NCBI RefSeq assembly: GCF_020889785.1
Contig: NZ_JACMYK010000001.1
Location: 62,001 to 126,000, forward strand
Length of the DNA stretch: 64,000 bases
Direction of reading: 5' to 3'
Source: Bradyrhizobium acaciae
GTDB lineage: Bacteria; Pseudomonadota; Alphaproteobacteria; Rhizobiales; Xanthobacteraceae
Of this stretch, positions 1-8,476 are shown piece after piece (positions within the stretch are counted from its first letter, which is position 1; every line of letters begins with the position of its first letter). Made by a program: the position numbers and the translations under genes. A model generated the notes under the pieces. The model saw only the letters and a list, made by a program, of their open reading frames with translations. It ran no database searches and was not told the origin of the DNA.

Positions 1-1
1 C

Positions 2-567
2 GTCTTCCCGGACTACCCCGCCCCCGTTGTTCGCAATGCCGGTAAAGAACGCAAGATGGTGCTGATGCGCTGGGGCATGCCCCGCCGCCGCGCACTGGCG
101 GCCCGCCCGTCACGAACATCCGCAACACGTCCTCGCTGCACCGGCGCGGCTGGCTGAAGCCGGAGCACCGGTGTCTCGTCCCCTTCAATAGCTTCGCCGA
201 ATACGCTCCCGAGCCGAACCCGCAGACAAAGAAAAAGGACGTCGTTTGGTTCGCGCTCAGCGACGATCGACCGCTGACCGCCTTCGCCGGTATCTGGACC
301 GAGTTCAAGGGCGACCGCGGGACGAAGTCCAAGCCAGTGCCGGGACCGCACCTCGTCTACGGCTTCCTGACGACCGAGCCGAATGAGGTCGTTGCACCGA
401 TCCACCCAAAGGCGATGCCGGTGATCATAACCACCGACGAGGAGCGCGACGTCTGGATGCGCGCGCCGTGGGACGAAGCCAAGGCGCTTCAGCGCCCGTT
501 GGCCAACGATGCGCTGAAGATCGTCGCCAGGGGTGAGGCCAAGGAAGATATCCTGGTGTCACCATGA
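2..567 (+). pseudogene. SRAP/YedK-family protein, 5' truncated by window edge and frameshifted
   Basis: SRAP (HMCES/YedK) proteins bind abasic sites in single-stranded DNA through an N-terminal cysteine, which would lie before the window. The first frame reads MRWGMP and then needs one extra C in the C-run at 80-83 to continue as the family sequence: NSFAEYAP with the catalytic Glu, the TAFAGIW segment, and IHPKAMPVI with the active-site His. From about 90 to the stop the reading is uninterrupted and looks full length. The stop overlaps the start of the nuclease gene by 4 bp (ATGA), so the two are probably co-transcribed. The missing base could be a real mutation or a homopolymer sequencing error. 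Confidence 0.75.
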
Positions 568-1097
568 GGCGCCGGTGGCGTCTCGCGGCCGCGACGGTCG
601 GCGTGCTTGTCGCCACGCCCGCGACAGCGGATGACATCGTGGGCCGCGCCAGTGTGATCGATGGCGACACGATCGAAATCCACGGCACGCGCATCCGATT
701 ATGGGGCATCGACGCGCCCGAAAGTGATCAGCTGTGCAGGAATGACGACAGCAATCTCTATCGGTGCGGCCAACAGGCCGCGACCGCGTTGGACGTCCTC
801 CTCTACCTGGTCAAACGACCGGTGATCTGCAGTTCGAAAGGCAAAGACCAATACGGCCGGACCGTCGCCGTCTGCAAGGTAGGCGATCCTGGCCCTGACA
901 TGGCCCACTACCTCGTCGGAAAAGGACTAGCCCTCGATTGGCCGAAATATTCTCATGGCTACTACGCCGAAGCCCAAACCAAGGCACAAGCCGCCGGCCG
1001 TGGCATTTGGTCTGGTTCGTTCGTCGCGCCCTGGCTCTATAGGACCTGCATCCGAGCGGGCCAGAGGCCGACCTACTGCTCGGACGAGGCGAAGTAA
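564..1097 (+). CDS. Secreted thermonuclease-like (SNase) protein
   Basis: This 177-residue protein starts with a signal peptide (about residues 1-22, ending ATPATA) followed by one staphylococcal-nuclease fold. The family signatures are visible: [32 protein letters not shown] and a late [10 protein letters not shown] segment. These supply the Asp, Arg and Glu residues of the metal-dependent phosphodiesterase site. The product is expected to cleave nucleic acid in the periplasm or outside the cell. It overlaps the upstream SRAP stop by 4 bp, suggesting translational coupling. Four cysteines may form disulfides, as expected for an exported protein. The substrate cannot be read from sequence. 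Confidence 0.85.
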   Translation: MRRRWRLAAATVGVLVATPATADDIVGRASVIDGDTIEIHGTRIRLWGIDAPESDQLCRNDDSNLYRCGQQAATALDVLLYLVKRPVICSSKGKDQYGRTVAVCKVGDPGPDMAHYLVGKGLALDWPKYSHGYYAEAQTKAQAAGRGIWSGSFVAPWLYRTCIRAGQRPTYCSDEAK

Positions 1098-1138
1098 GCA
1101 CCCACGCCCAGCATCCAGCCAGGGTGCAGTCGAATCCC

Positions 1139-1363
1139 CTACTGCAGCCCTGCCCTCGCCGAGGCGATCAATCGCTTCGCGAGGTTGCGACGGTGATAAC
1201 CATGCTGCAGGACGTCATGCCGAATGCTGTGGCTGACCGTCCGAACGACACGCTTCTGTTTGCGCCAGCTTCCAGCGATCGCTGAAGGGATGGAGCCGCC
1301 CCGAGCAACAACCAGGAGCTCGTTGCTCCTGTTCAAATAAATATCGTACATGGAATACCCCAA
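1139..1363 (-). CDS. Small conserved-type hypothetical protein
   Basis: A 74-residue basic protein (70 if the second Met, MYDIYLN, is the start). It has an N-terminal strand-rich part (YLNRSNELLVVARGGSIP) followed by a Lys/Arg-rich segment (WRKQKRVVRTVS) and a His/Tyr-rich tail (QHGYHRRNLAKR). The composition looks like real coding sequence, and I recall similar short proteins in rhizobia, but I can assign no function. It lies alone on the minus strand between the nuclease gene and another small minus-strand gene. Confidence 0.45.
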   Translation of the reverse strand: MGYSMYDIYLNRSNELLVVARGGSIPSAIAGSWRKQKRVVRTVSHSIRHDVLQHGYHRRNLAKRLIASARAGLQ

Positions 1364-1429
1364 TTGTGTGCGCCTGCCCGCAGGTTCGGATGGGCTTCGA
1401 CGGGGAGACAGCGGTCCGCGCGCGGCCCA

Positions 1430-1645
1430 CTATGCGGGACGGCTTTCCAGGAAGCCCTGCAACGCCTTCCGAGCAACGCGCTCGAGAGCCCCAAGCGTCT
1501 TTTTCCCATGGTGAGCGGCCCGCAGCAGCCGCCGCGCAATGAACTTCCTCGTTTCGTGATCGCCACCTCCGTTCGGGAGATCGCGACAGACATCATCCAG
1601 AACAACGTCGAGGTTGGCGGTCGTCCGCTCGTCAAACTTCTTCAT
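1430..1645 (-). CDS. Small hypothetical protein, rhizobial type
   Basis: A 71-residue protein starting at MKKFDERTTANLDVVLDDVC. A longer frame exists upstream to 1702, but the internal Met matches the start I would expect. It contains a GGGDHETRKFIARRLL segment and a second helix (TLGALERVARKALQGFL), giving a helical basic protein. I recall this pattern as a widespread short rhizobial protein of unknown function. It is antisense to the poorly supported upstream extension of the polymerase gene, which argues that the polymerase starts later. Confidence 0.55.
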   Translation of the reverse strand: MKKFDERTTANLDVVLDDVCRDLPNGGGDHETRKFIARRLLRAAHHGKKTLGALERVARKALQGFLESRPA

Positions 1646-1843
1646 GAAAATGCTCGCAACGAAATGGAGACGAACACCCTGGGCGAAAGCCAAATTGTCC
1701 AAGCGTGGGGCAATATCGCCGAAGCGGCACTAGCAAGTCTGGCAACATGGCGCTCACGACGTCCGACCGGCCAGTCAGGAACCGGACTTTTCCCCACTTT
1801 CCCCGCCATTCCCGCGCGCGACGGCCTCGGGTATTGTTGCCAA

Positions 1844-2947
1844 ATGAGTTCGCCGGACCAGGCGCGGGACAGCGGCGAGGCCCGACCGCGCAAGATCATC
1901 CATATCGACATGGACGCGTTCTACGCGTCGGTGGAGCAAAGGGACAATCCCGACTTGCGCGGCAAGCCATTGGCCGTTGGCGGCTCCGCAGAACGCGGCG
2001 TCGTGGCCGCAGCGAGCTATGAGGCTCGCAAGTTTGGGGTTCGCTCGGCAATGCCGTCGGTCACCGCCAAGCGTCAGTGTCCGGAGCTGATCTTCGTCAA
2101 GCCGCGGTTCGAGGTCTACAAGGCCGTCAGCCGCCAGATCCGGGACATTTTCGCCGAGCACACGGAAATCATCGAGCCGCTCTCCCTGGACGAGGCATAT
2201 CTCGACGTCACCGAGAACATCCAGAACCTCCCGCTCGCAACCGAAATCGCCACCGCAATCAGGGCCAAAATCCTCGCCGAAACCGGCCTCACGGCCTCCG
2301 CCGGGATCTCCTATAACAAGTTCCTGGCAAAGCTCGCGTCCGATCATCGCAAGCCCAACGGTCAGTTCGTCATCACCCCCAGGATGGGGCCCGCCTTCGT
2401 GGAAAATCTCCCGGTCGGCAGATTCCACGGCATCGGCCCTGCGACGACTGCCAAATTCAACGGCCTCGGCATCTTCACCGGGCTCGACATCCGCAATCAA
2501 TCACTCGAGTTCATGAATGCGAATTTCGGCAAATCGGGCGCCTACTACTACTGGATCTCGCGCGGGGTTGATGAGCGTCCGGTTCGGCCGAACCGGATCC
2601 GGAAGTCCATCGGCGCAGAGAATACATTCTCGGACGATCTGACGGCGTTCGATGCCCTGGCGGCAGAGCTCCAGCCGCTCGTCGAAAAAGTCTGGCGGCA
2701 TTGCGAAAGCACCGGCACCCGGGGGCGCACGGTGACGTTAAAGATCAAGTTCTTCGATTTCGAGATCATCACGCGCAGCAGATCTGTGCCGACCCAGGTG
2801 TCCAACCGCGCGGACCTCGAACGTCTTGCCATCGACCTGTTGCGGCACGAGATGCCCTTGCCGAAATCCGTGCGCTTGCTGGGCGTCTCGCTGTCCGCGC
2901 TCCAGGACCAAGACCGAGCCGAGCCTCAACTCGACCTACCGATCTGA
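1844..2947 (+). CDS. dinB: DNA polymerase IV (Y-family, translesion)
   Basis: A 367-residue Y-family polymerase for error-prone extension past lesions. The palm carries IDMDAFYASVEQRD (metal Asp22 and Asp24) and EPLSLDEAYLDVT with the SLDE catalytic pair. It is followed by GISYNKFLAKLASD, a helix-hairpin-helix FHGIGPATTAKFNGLGI in the thumb, and a little-finger domain ending SVRLLGVSLS. The frame is open from 1364, but the upstream residues are low-quality and overlap a minus-strand gene. The ATG at 1844, just before the conserved catalytic start, is therefore preferred, and the length is normal for DinB. Rhizobial genomes often carry several dinB copies, and this one is not next to imuA/imuB-type genes. 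Confidence 0.92.
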   Translation: MSSPDQARDSGEARPRKIIHIDMDAFYASVEQRDNPDLRGKPLAVGGSAERGVVAAASYEARKFGVRSAMPSVTAKRQCPELIFVKPRFEVYKAVSRQIRDIFAEHTEIIEPLSLDEAYLDVTENIQNLPLATEIATAIRAKILAETGLTASAGISYNKFLAKLASDHRKPNGQFVITPRMGPAFVENLPVGRFHGIGPATTAKFNGLGIFTGLDIRNQSLEFMNANFGKSGAYYYWISRGVDERPVRPNRIRKSIGAENTFSDDLTAFDALAAELQPLVEKVWRHCESTGTRGRTVTLKIKFFDFEIITRSRSVPTQVSNRADLERLAIDLLRHEMPLPKSVRLLGVSLSALQDQDRAEPQLDLPI

Positions 2948-3040
2948 CGCCGCTTGAACTTGCGCCTTTCAATCAGAAGCCCGCGAAGATGAATATCCAG
3001 GAGTTGCAACAGCGCCCCTGAAGTTGAGCCGTAAAGGGGA

Positions 3041-3406
3041 TCATACGCGCAGCCGCAACGAGATTTCGGTACTCGTGAATGTCCTTTCTGGTGACAGCAC
3101 CACCATGTCTACGACGGTCATCGAGCCGGGGTGGCTGTACACGTATTTGACGTGCCAAAGCGGCCCGACATCGGGTGAGATAACAAAATCTCCGGATTCC
3201 AGCGCGCGAGCGATCGCTTTGACTGCCGCACTATTCCTTATTGGAAGTGAGAACACCGCGTCGACAAGCGCCGCGAGGGTCACTCCATCGGCAAGGAATG
3301 CGCGAGCAACATTATCCCCGTGCGCATCCCGGAGGGCCGATACGATTGCTGCGACAGCTTCTGGGTCCTTCACTCTGCGCGTCCGGTTGAACCATGAGAC
3401 GGTCAA
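3041..3406 (-). CDS. Hypothetical protein
   Basis: A 121-residue protein with a plausible amino-acid mix and helical segments (DPEAVAAIVSALRDAHGDNVARAFLADG, shown here in part; AAVKAIARALESG). It ends in a strand-rich C-terminus. I do not recognise it. The opposite strand has a slightly longer open frame (3024-3434), but its Ser/Thr/Arg-rich translation looks like an antisense shadow. There is no clear operon partner. Confidence 0.4.
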   Translation of the reverse strand: MTVSWFNRTRRVKDPEAVAAIVSALRDAHGDNVARAFLADGVTLAALVDAVFSLPIRNSAAVKAIARALESGDFVISPDVGPLWHVKYVYSHPGSMTVVDMVVLSPERTFTSTEISLRLRV

Positions 3407-3590
3407 AGCGGCCCGGACATACCCGGTGACCTGAGCATCTTATAAGCCAGGAGCTGTTCTGTTGGTAAGCGGATCGCTTTACCCCGTCAGGCGCCAGGTC
3501 CTTCGGGTAGTTCTGAAATTGCCCTTGCCGAGGACAGGAGGCGTAAACATCTATCACCCAGCGCCAACTCCTTATCCTACCGGTAGCAAA

Positions 3591-3848
3591 ATGGACCTGA
3601 CCGAACTCCAGGACTACGCGATACAAGCAAGAATGGCGCTCATCGTGGGCGCGGGAACCTTTGACCGCGTCTTTGCCGGCATCCGCTTTGCGGAGATCGA
3701 CGGGCCGCTTCTGTATGTCTACGCAAGGGACGAGTCGACCGCGGCCGAGATCGAGGACAATTTCGCCCCGCACATCGCAATCGTTGCTTCGCAGATCGTC
3801 GGCCGCGAAATCGACGTAGTTGTCGCGCTGCCGAAGGTCCTTCAGTAA
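3591..3848 (+). CDS. Small protein resembling a stand-alone DnaA N-terminal domain
   Basis: An 85-residue acidic protein starting at MDLTELQDYAIQARM. The pattern TFDRVFAGIRFAEIDG, then LLYVYARDES, an AEIEDNFAPHI helix and a final REIDVVV strand resembles the small N-terminal domain of DnaA. That domain recruits partners such as DnaB or DiaA. This is a pattern impression, not a database match. No AAA+ or DNA-binding part follows. An extension upstream to 3462 exists but is less protein-like. No close partner gene is seen. Confidence 0.5.
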   Translation: MDLTELQDYAIQARMALIVGAGTFDRVFAGIRFAEIDGPLLYVYARDESTAAEIEDNFAPHIAIVASQIVGREIDVVVALPKVLQ

Positions 3849-4090
3849 TGATGCGCGTCAAATGCCGCCCGTTGTGCAGGCGCCAGATCACCGCAGTAGC
3901 CGCAGGGGATCAGGAGCGGCTCGTCGGAGACCGTGACTATCGCAAATCCACGGCCGGTTCGACGGAGCACCGTATTGATCCGGATTTCGGTACAGGTAGG
4001 TCGGCCGTAATATTATCTCTGCCGACGTTACCGTAACTTGCAGAGCATTTTTCACCTTTGAGTTTTTACAAGCCAATTGCAACCGGCCAA

Positions 4091-4118
4091 AAAAGGACCG
4101 TCCTCGGACGGTCCTTTT
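4091..4118. terminator. Perfect 12-bp hairpin with A/T flanks (bidirectional terminator)
   Basis: AAAAGGACCGTC at 4091-4102 pairs perfectly with GACGGTCCTTTT at 4107-4118 around a 4-nt loop. The stem is GC-rich and ends in T on either strand, as in an intrinsic terminator. It lies between two small plus-strand genes and argues that the next gene starts after it. Confidence 0.75.
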
Positions 4119-4160
4119 CCATTCCAGGCCCGCTCCAACGATCATCGCGGGAATTCACCC

Positions 4161-4337
4161 TTGACGAAAGAGCAACTCGCTCGAGACGCGGCAGACATAT
4201 TTCGACTGCTGCGAGCATTCCGCTCCATTAAGGACCGGGCAACGCGACGGCACGTTGTCGAGGCGGTCGAGGCAATGGCGGAAGGCCGCACCGCCGACGA
4301 GACGCTCGACGACAACGCCGAAGAGCCTCATGCTTGA
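4161..4337 (+). CDS. Small helical hypothetical protein
   Basis: Read from the TTG at 4161 this is a 58-residue protein: LTKEQLARDAADIF, then RLLRAFRSIKDRATRRHVVEAVEAMAEG (given in part), with an acidic tail. The frame is open to 4077, but that part crosses the terminator hairpin, so the later start is preferred. The helical KDRATRR segment resembles the C-terminal part of small XRE-associated proteins I have seen in rhizobia. No DNA-binding motif is complete, and the function is unknown. Confidence 0.45.
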   Translation: MTKEQLARDAADIFRLLRAFRSIKDRATRRHVVEAVEAMAEGRTADETLDDNAEEPHA

Positions 4338-4675
4338 GTGAGTGGGCGAATGCAACTGGCTTCCCCTTTTACGCTGCCCAGATCACTGATCGCAAACCAA
4401 GTTCGCGCGCTCATCGTCGTCAATGGACTACTTGAAGCCGAGTTGAAGGACGTGCTGGCAACGACACCAAGAAGGCATGCTCGCAAAGCCAGGCAGGATT
4501 AGACACTCTGCTGCGTCCGATTGCGATGGCCAGCAACGCCCTGGTGCCTGTGCCGTTTTGGAGCGCCCGGCGCCGGCTCTATCGATCGCATTCGCATCAA
4601 TTGATTCTGCCGGCGGAAAGAAGCCATCCACCTTCCGGGCCTAGGCTTGCTGCGTACCAGTCAAGGCGAAGTCAC
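4338..4675. other. Intergenic stretch without a supported gene
   Basis: Only low-quality frames are present, including the upstream extension of the recombinase gene from 4526. A purine-rich patch just before 4676 may serve as its ribosome binding site. Confidence 0.4.
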
Positions 4676-6235
4676 ATGCGAGACGCGCCGGACTTGCCAA
4701 CGGTCACGCCAGGTCGATCGCGTGCAGCACAATATGTGCGCATGTCGACCGAGAACCAAAAATATTCGCCCGAAAATCAGAAGGACGCGATAGCGGCCTA
4801 TGCCGCCCGTCATGGTCTTATGATCGTTCGCACCTACTTTGACAAAGGCCGTAGTGGCATCAATATCGAAGGGCGCGCCGAGCTGCGCAGACTAATCAAC
4901 GACGTGACGAGCGGCTGCGCCGACTTCGAGTTCATTCTGGTCTACGATGTGAGCCGCTGGGGCCGTTTCCAGGACGCAGACGAAAGCGCCTACTACGAGT
5001 TCATCTGCAAGGACGCAGGTATCGGGGTCCTATATTGCGCTGAATCGTTCGAGAACGACGGCAGCCTCGCCTCCACGCTCCAGAAAGCCGTCAAACGGGT
5101 AGTGGCCGGTGACTTTCTCCGCGACTTGTCGATCCGAAGCTTTATCGGACAGTCCCGCATCACCAAGATGGGATTCTGGCGCGGTGGTTTTCCCGCTTAC
5201 GGTATGAGACGGGTGCTGGTCGACGAACACGGGGCGGTCAGGGGACGCCTTGAAATTGGCCAGAGAAAATGCCTTCAGACCGACCGGATCGTTATCACTC
5301 ATGGCCCGGATAGGGAGGTCGAAACCGTCAAGCGCATCTTCAATTCCTTCGTCAATGAACAAAAACATGAAGGATTGATCGTCGCCGAACTGAACGCGGA
5401 TCGCATTCCGACACTGCTCGGACATCAGTGGATACGCAAGAACATCACTCAACTCCTCACCAATGAGCGATATCTCGGCCACATGATCTTTAATCAGACA
5501 TCGGCCAAGCTCGGGAGCAAGACGCGGCGCAATCCTCGCAACATGTGGATACGCAGAGACAACGTGTTCCCTCCTCTTGTCGATCCGGCGATATTTCAGG
5601 CTGCGCAAGAGATCATCCGAACGCGTCAACTTGAGCGATCGCAACGCGACATGCTTGACCGGCTTGCGGCCTTGCGGGAAGAGAACGGCTACTTGACCGG
5701 GAATCTGATCGACGCAGATCCTGAGCTGCCGTCCGCCGAGACCTTGCATCGACACTATGGATCCCTGATGGCGGCGTACAAGCTTATCGACTACCAGCCA
5801 GCTCGGTTCCTTGAGCGAGCCAAGCTCAGGGAGGCCAGATGTTTAAGGCTGCGAGTTGCCACAGGTGAGATCGTCGACAGGATCACCAGCCTGGGCGGGC
5901 AGGCCACGCTTGATAAGGCTGGTCATTTGCAGATCAACAATGACATCACGGTTTCGATCTGCAGTGCGTACGCCAACAGCGATCGGCTCGGACGAATGCG
6001 CTGGTATGCACAGGTTGATCGCCGCGCCGAAACGGACCTGACGCTTGTGCTCCGCCTCAACGTGAAGAACACCAGGGTCGAGGCATGTTATCTCCTGCCG
6101 ACGCGAGAACTTGCGCACGCTCGCTGCAACTGTCTTAGGATCACCGAGCGGATCTTCGCCGACTCTTGCCGGTTCGCGACGCTCGATGAGTTCTGCGCGA
6201 TGTGTCTTGGCGTCAGAGAGAGGGCCGCGGCATGA
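4676..6235 (+). CDS. Large serine recombinase (resolvase/invertase family)
   Basis: A 519-residue site-specific recombinase. The resolvase catalytic domain occupies roughly residues 15-165. The nucleophile is Ser24 in YVRMSTENQ, followed by ENQKDAI, YFDKGRSG and LVYDVSRWGR, with the conserved Arg residues of the active site. A recombinase domain (about 185-300, with GFPAYGMRR and an ERYLGHMIFN segment) and a C-terminal coiled region follow. Met at 4676 is chosen over the upstream frame start because the catalytic domain begins there. It overlaps the first ParB-like gene by 4 bp (ATGA), and a second ParB-like gene follows directly. The three form one unit, probably a mobile cassette. Confidence 0.88.
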   Translation: MRDAPDLPTVTPGRSRAAQYVRMSTENQKYSPENQKDAIAAYAARHGLMIVRTYFDKGRSGINIEGRAELRRLINDVTSGCADFEFILVYDVSRWGRFQDADESAYYEFICKDAGIGVLYCAESFENDGSLASTLQKAVKRVVAGDFLRDLSIRSFIGQSRITKMGFWRGGFPAYGMRRVLVDEHGAVRGRLEIGQRKCLQTDRIVITHGPDREVETVKRIFNSFVNEQKHEGLIVAELNADRIPTLLGHQWIRKNITQLLTNERYLGHMIFNQTSAKLGSKTRRNPRNMWIRRDNVFPPLVDPAIFQAAQEIIRTRQLERSQRDMLDRLAALREENGYLTGNLIDADPELPSAETLHRHYGSLMAAYKLIDYQPARFLERAKLREARCLRLRVATGEIVDRITSLGGQATLDKAGHLQINNDITVSICSAYANSDRLGRMRWYAQVDRRAETDLTLVLRLNVKNTRVEACYLLPTRELAHARCNCLRITERIFADSCRFATLDEFCAMCLGVRERAAA

Positions 6236-7089
6236 AGCGGGCTCTGAAGATGCGATCGATCCCGATATCGGCCATCGAGATTCCGAACCCGCGCGATCGC
6301 TTTGAAGAGCCCTTCACCGAGATGGTCCGCTCCATCGCGCGTGTCGGCCTGAAGCGGCCAATCACCGTCAGCGATCGCGACGGCTCAGGACAATACGAAC
6401 TGGTCTGCGGCCAGGGGCGGATTGAGGCTTTTGCCAAGCTGAAAGCAACGGAAATTCCGGCCATTGTAACCAACGTAGAGACTGAGGATTGCATCCTCTT
6501 GAGTCTGGTCGAGAATATCGCCCGGCGCCAGCATTCATCCGTCGAGTCCGTCAGCGACATCGGCCGCCTCGCAGAAAACTACGATACAGGTGAAATTGCC
6601 ACCAAGCTCGGCGTGCCTACGAAATATGTGCAAGCCGTCCGTTATCTGCTCCACAACGGCCACCACAATCTGATCAGGGCGCTCGAGCGACGAGCGATCA
6701 CGCCAACCATGGCGTTCGAGATCGCCAGGGCAAATACGCCTCAGCTGCGAGCGGCCCTTATGAAGCTTTACAAGGGCGAGAAGCGAAGTGTCGCCGAGAT
6801 TGCCAAGATCCGAAAGCTGTTCGAGCAGCAAGCGCGTGGCACCGGGAAGCGAGTCGAGAAAGGTGTCACTCCCGGAGGGCTTGTTCGGATCTATCGGCTG
6901 GAAACCGAGCGCCACAAGACCGTCGCACAGAAGGCCGAGCTCGTTCAGATGCGTTTGGTCTTTATCGTAAACGCGCTGAAGAGCTTGCTGGACGAGAGGA
7001 TGTTTGTCTCGCTGCTTCGGGAGGAAGGCCTGGACAAAATCCCCCTGCCCCTTCTGCGTAGGCTGTCAACTACGCGGCCGGAGGCCTAA
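6232..7089 (+). CDS. ParB-like nuclease-domain protein, first of two
   Basis: A 285-residue protein with a ParB/Srx N-terminal domain: IPISAIEIPNPRDRF, then VGLKRPITVSD and the CTPase-type motif VCGQGRIEAF, followed by LVENIARRQHS. A helix-turn-helix-like segment comes next (IATKLGVPTKYVQ). The start at 6232 overlaps the recombinase stop by 4 bp, indicating translational coupling. In chromosome segregation such proteins bind parS and slide on DNA. Here there is no ParA, so a role in recombination, for example target recognition or synapsis, is more likely than partition. That role is inference from context. Confidence 0.82.
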   Translation: MKRALKMRSIPISAIEIPNPRDRFEEPFTEMVRSIARVGLKRPITVSDRDGSGQYELVCGQGRIEAFAKLKATEIPAIVTNVETEDCILLSLVENIARRQHSSVESVSDIGRLAENYDTGEIATKLGVPTKYVQAVRYLLHNGHHNLIRALERRAITPTMAFEIARANTPQLRAALMKLYKGEKRSVAEIAKIRKLFEQQARGTGKRVEKGVTPGGLVRIYRLETERHKTVAQKAELVQMRLVFIVNALKSLLDERMFVSLLREEGLDKIPLPLLRRLSTTRPEA

Positions 7090-7094
7090 GCAAG

Positions 7095-8123
7095 GTGACG
7101 AGCGCCCGAGCCGCATTCGACCTCGAACTCTCGATCTTGCCACTTGCTTGCATGCTGCCGACCAAGGAAGTAACGGATCGCGTGAAGCAATCCGCCAAAT
7201 ACCAAAGCATTGCCGCCTCGATCAATGAGGTCGGACTGGTTGAGCCGATCGTCGTGTACCGCAAACCGGATCGTCGTAACCAGTATTTGCTGCTTGACGG
7301 GCATTTGAAGCGAATGATCCTGATGGAAAGGGGCGATACGGAAGTTGAATGCATTCTTGCCGACGACGATGAAGCGTTCACCTACAACAAACGCATCAAC
7401 CGGATCGGCACGGTCCAGGAGCATTTTCTGATCCTTCGCGCCATCGAACGCGGCATATCCGAGGAGAAACTGGCCAGGGCCCTTGGCATCAAGATCGAGG
7501 CCGTCAAGCACCGGCAAAGCCTTCTCAGGGGCATATCCGATGAGGTCGCCAACCTTTTAATGGACAAGCCGGCTAACCCGGTGGTGTTTGACCTGCTGCG
7601 CAAGATGAAGCCGATGCGACAGGCCGAAGCCGCGAGACTCATGGTCTCCACCGCGACCTACTCATCTGCCTATGCCCGGGCTTTGCTCATAGCCACATCG
7701 GAGACGGATCTGGTGAGACCGCGACGGCGGCTTCCTCCGCCGATAGTCACCTCAGCTGATCTGGCTCTCATGGAACGTGAGTTGAAGAAAGCGCAGCAGG
7801 ACTTCAAGACGGTCGAGCTTGCCTACGGCGCGGACATGGTCAACCTGGTGATCGCGACCCGCTATGTCTCCACCCTCCTTGGACGGTCCAGGATCGTGGA
7901 TTACCTCGATGCCAATCACCCGGAAATCCTGCGCGAGTTTCGGTCGATCGTGGCGGCCATCTCGACCCACGGTCAGCAAGTCCAGCAGGCAAACGCTGTT
8001 GATAAGGATGCTCGTCACGGCGCCACCGGCCAACCACTCGCGCGCAAGTTTTTTCCGAGCAGAGGTCGGAAGTGGCAGCGTCCAGAAGGCCCACCAAAAC
8101 GGTCGGCAAACCGCCGCAAATAG
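7095..8123 (+). CDS. ParB-like/RepB-type protein, second of two
   Basis: A 342-residue protein starting at a GTG 5 bp after the preceding stop. It has a divergent ParB N-terminal domain (SINEVGLVEPIVVYR, then LLLDGHLKRMILMERG) where the usual GxRR box is DGHLKR. A central helical region (LARALGIKIEAVKHR) resembles the RepB partition-protein C-terminal part. The last 30 residues are very basic (RGRKWQRPEGPPKRSANRRK), fitting DNA contact. It is not a simple duplicate of its neighbour. Together with the recombinase it forms a three-gene unit ending at a hairpin at 8224-8249. Confidence 0.8.
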   Translation: MTSARAAFDLELSILPLACMLPTKEVTDRVKQSAKYQSIAASINEVGLVEPIVVYRKPDRRNQYLLLDGHLKRMILMERGDTEVECILADDDEAFTYNKRINRIGTVQEHFLILRAIERGISEEKLARALGIKIEAVKHRQSLLRGISDEVANLLMDKPANPVVFDLLRKMKPMRQAEAARLMVSTATYSSAYARALLIATSETDLVRPRRRLPPPIVTSADLALMERELKKAQQDFKTVELAYGADMVNLVIATRYVSTLLGRSRIVDYLDANHPEILREFRSIVAAISTHGQQVQQANAVDKDARHGATGQPLARKFFPSRGRKWQRPEGPPKRSANRRK

Positions 8124-8223
8124 CCGGCGATACTCATCAGAGCCAGCAAATGATCGCTGACCGAGAAACAGGGCTGGCCCGTATCCAACAATAGGGAAGC
8201 GGCTCGTCTGGCGGGAAACAAGA

Positions 8224-8249
8224 ATGACCGAGGGCCCCCGCTCGGTCAT
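8224..8249 (+). terminator. Hairpin after the recombinase-ParB unit
   Basis: ATGACCGAG at 8224-8232 pairs with CTCGGTCAT at 8241-8249 around an 8-nt GC loop. There is no strong T-run after it, so termination is likely but not certain. Confidence 0.5.
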
Positions 8250-8260
8250 CGGCACGGCAC

Positions 8261-8464
8261 ATGGGTAGCGAGCAAGAAAGAGTGCCGCCAAGACTTTCGT
8301 CTGGTGCGATTGCCGTTATCGGAGCAGCGCTCCTCACCCTATGGGGATTTCGCTCGACCCAGAACTACCGAGGCACAGCCAGCGAATGCTTCGCGGCGGG
8401 TATTGTATTACTAATAATTGTTGATTTGTTTCTATGTATTGTCTATCTTTGGTTGTGGTGCTAA
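8261..8464 (+). CDS. Small two-helix membrane protein
   Basis: A 67-residue protein with two predicted membrane segments, about residues 15-30 (AIAVIGAALLTLWGF) and 45-66 (GIVLLIIVDLFLCIVYLWLW), ending in Cys. I see no family. It lies 12 bp before the SGNH hydrolase gene and may share its transcript. Confidence 0.45.
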   Translation: MGSEQERVPPRLSSGAIAVIGAALLTLWGFRSTQNYRGTASECFAAGIVLLIIVDLFLCIVYLWLWC

Positions 8465-8476
8465 GCAGCGCGCGAA

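Noticed and set aside
1364..1843. A 160-residue N-terminal extension of DNA polymerase IV
   Set aside because: The sequence is low-quality, lies antisense to a plausible small gene and has no match to DinB, which begins normally at 1844.
3024..3434. A 136-residue plus-strand frame
   Set aside because: The Ser/Thr/Arg-rich translation looks like the shadow of the better minus-strand frame at 3041-3406.
6232..8123. A chromosome or plasmid partition locus
   Set aside because: No ParA/RepA or RepC gene and no parS-like repeats are visible. The coupling to a recombinase points elsewhere.
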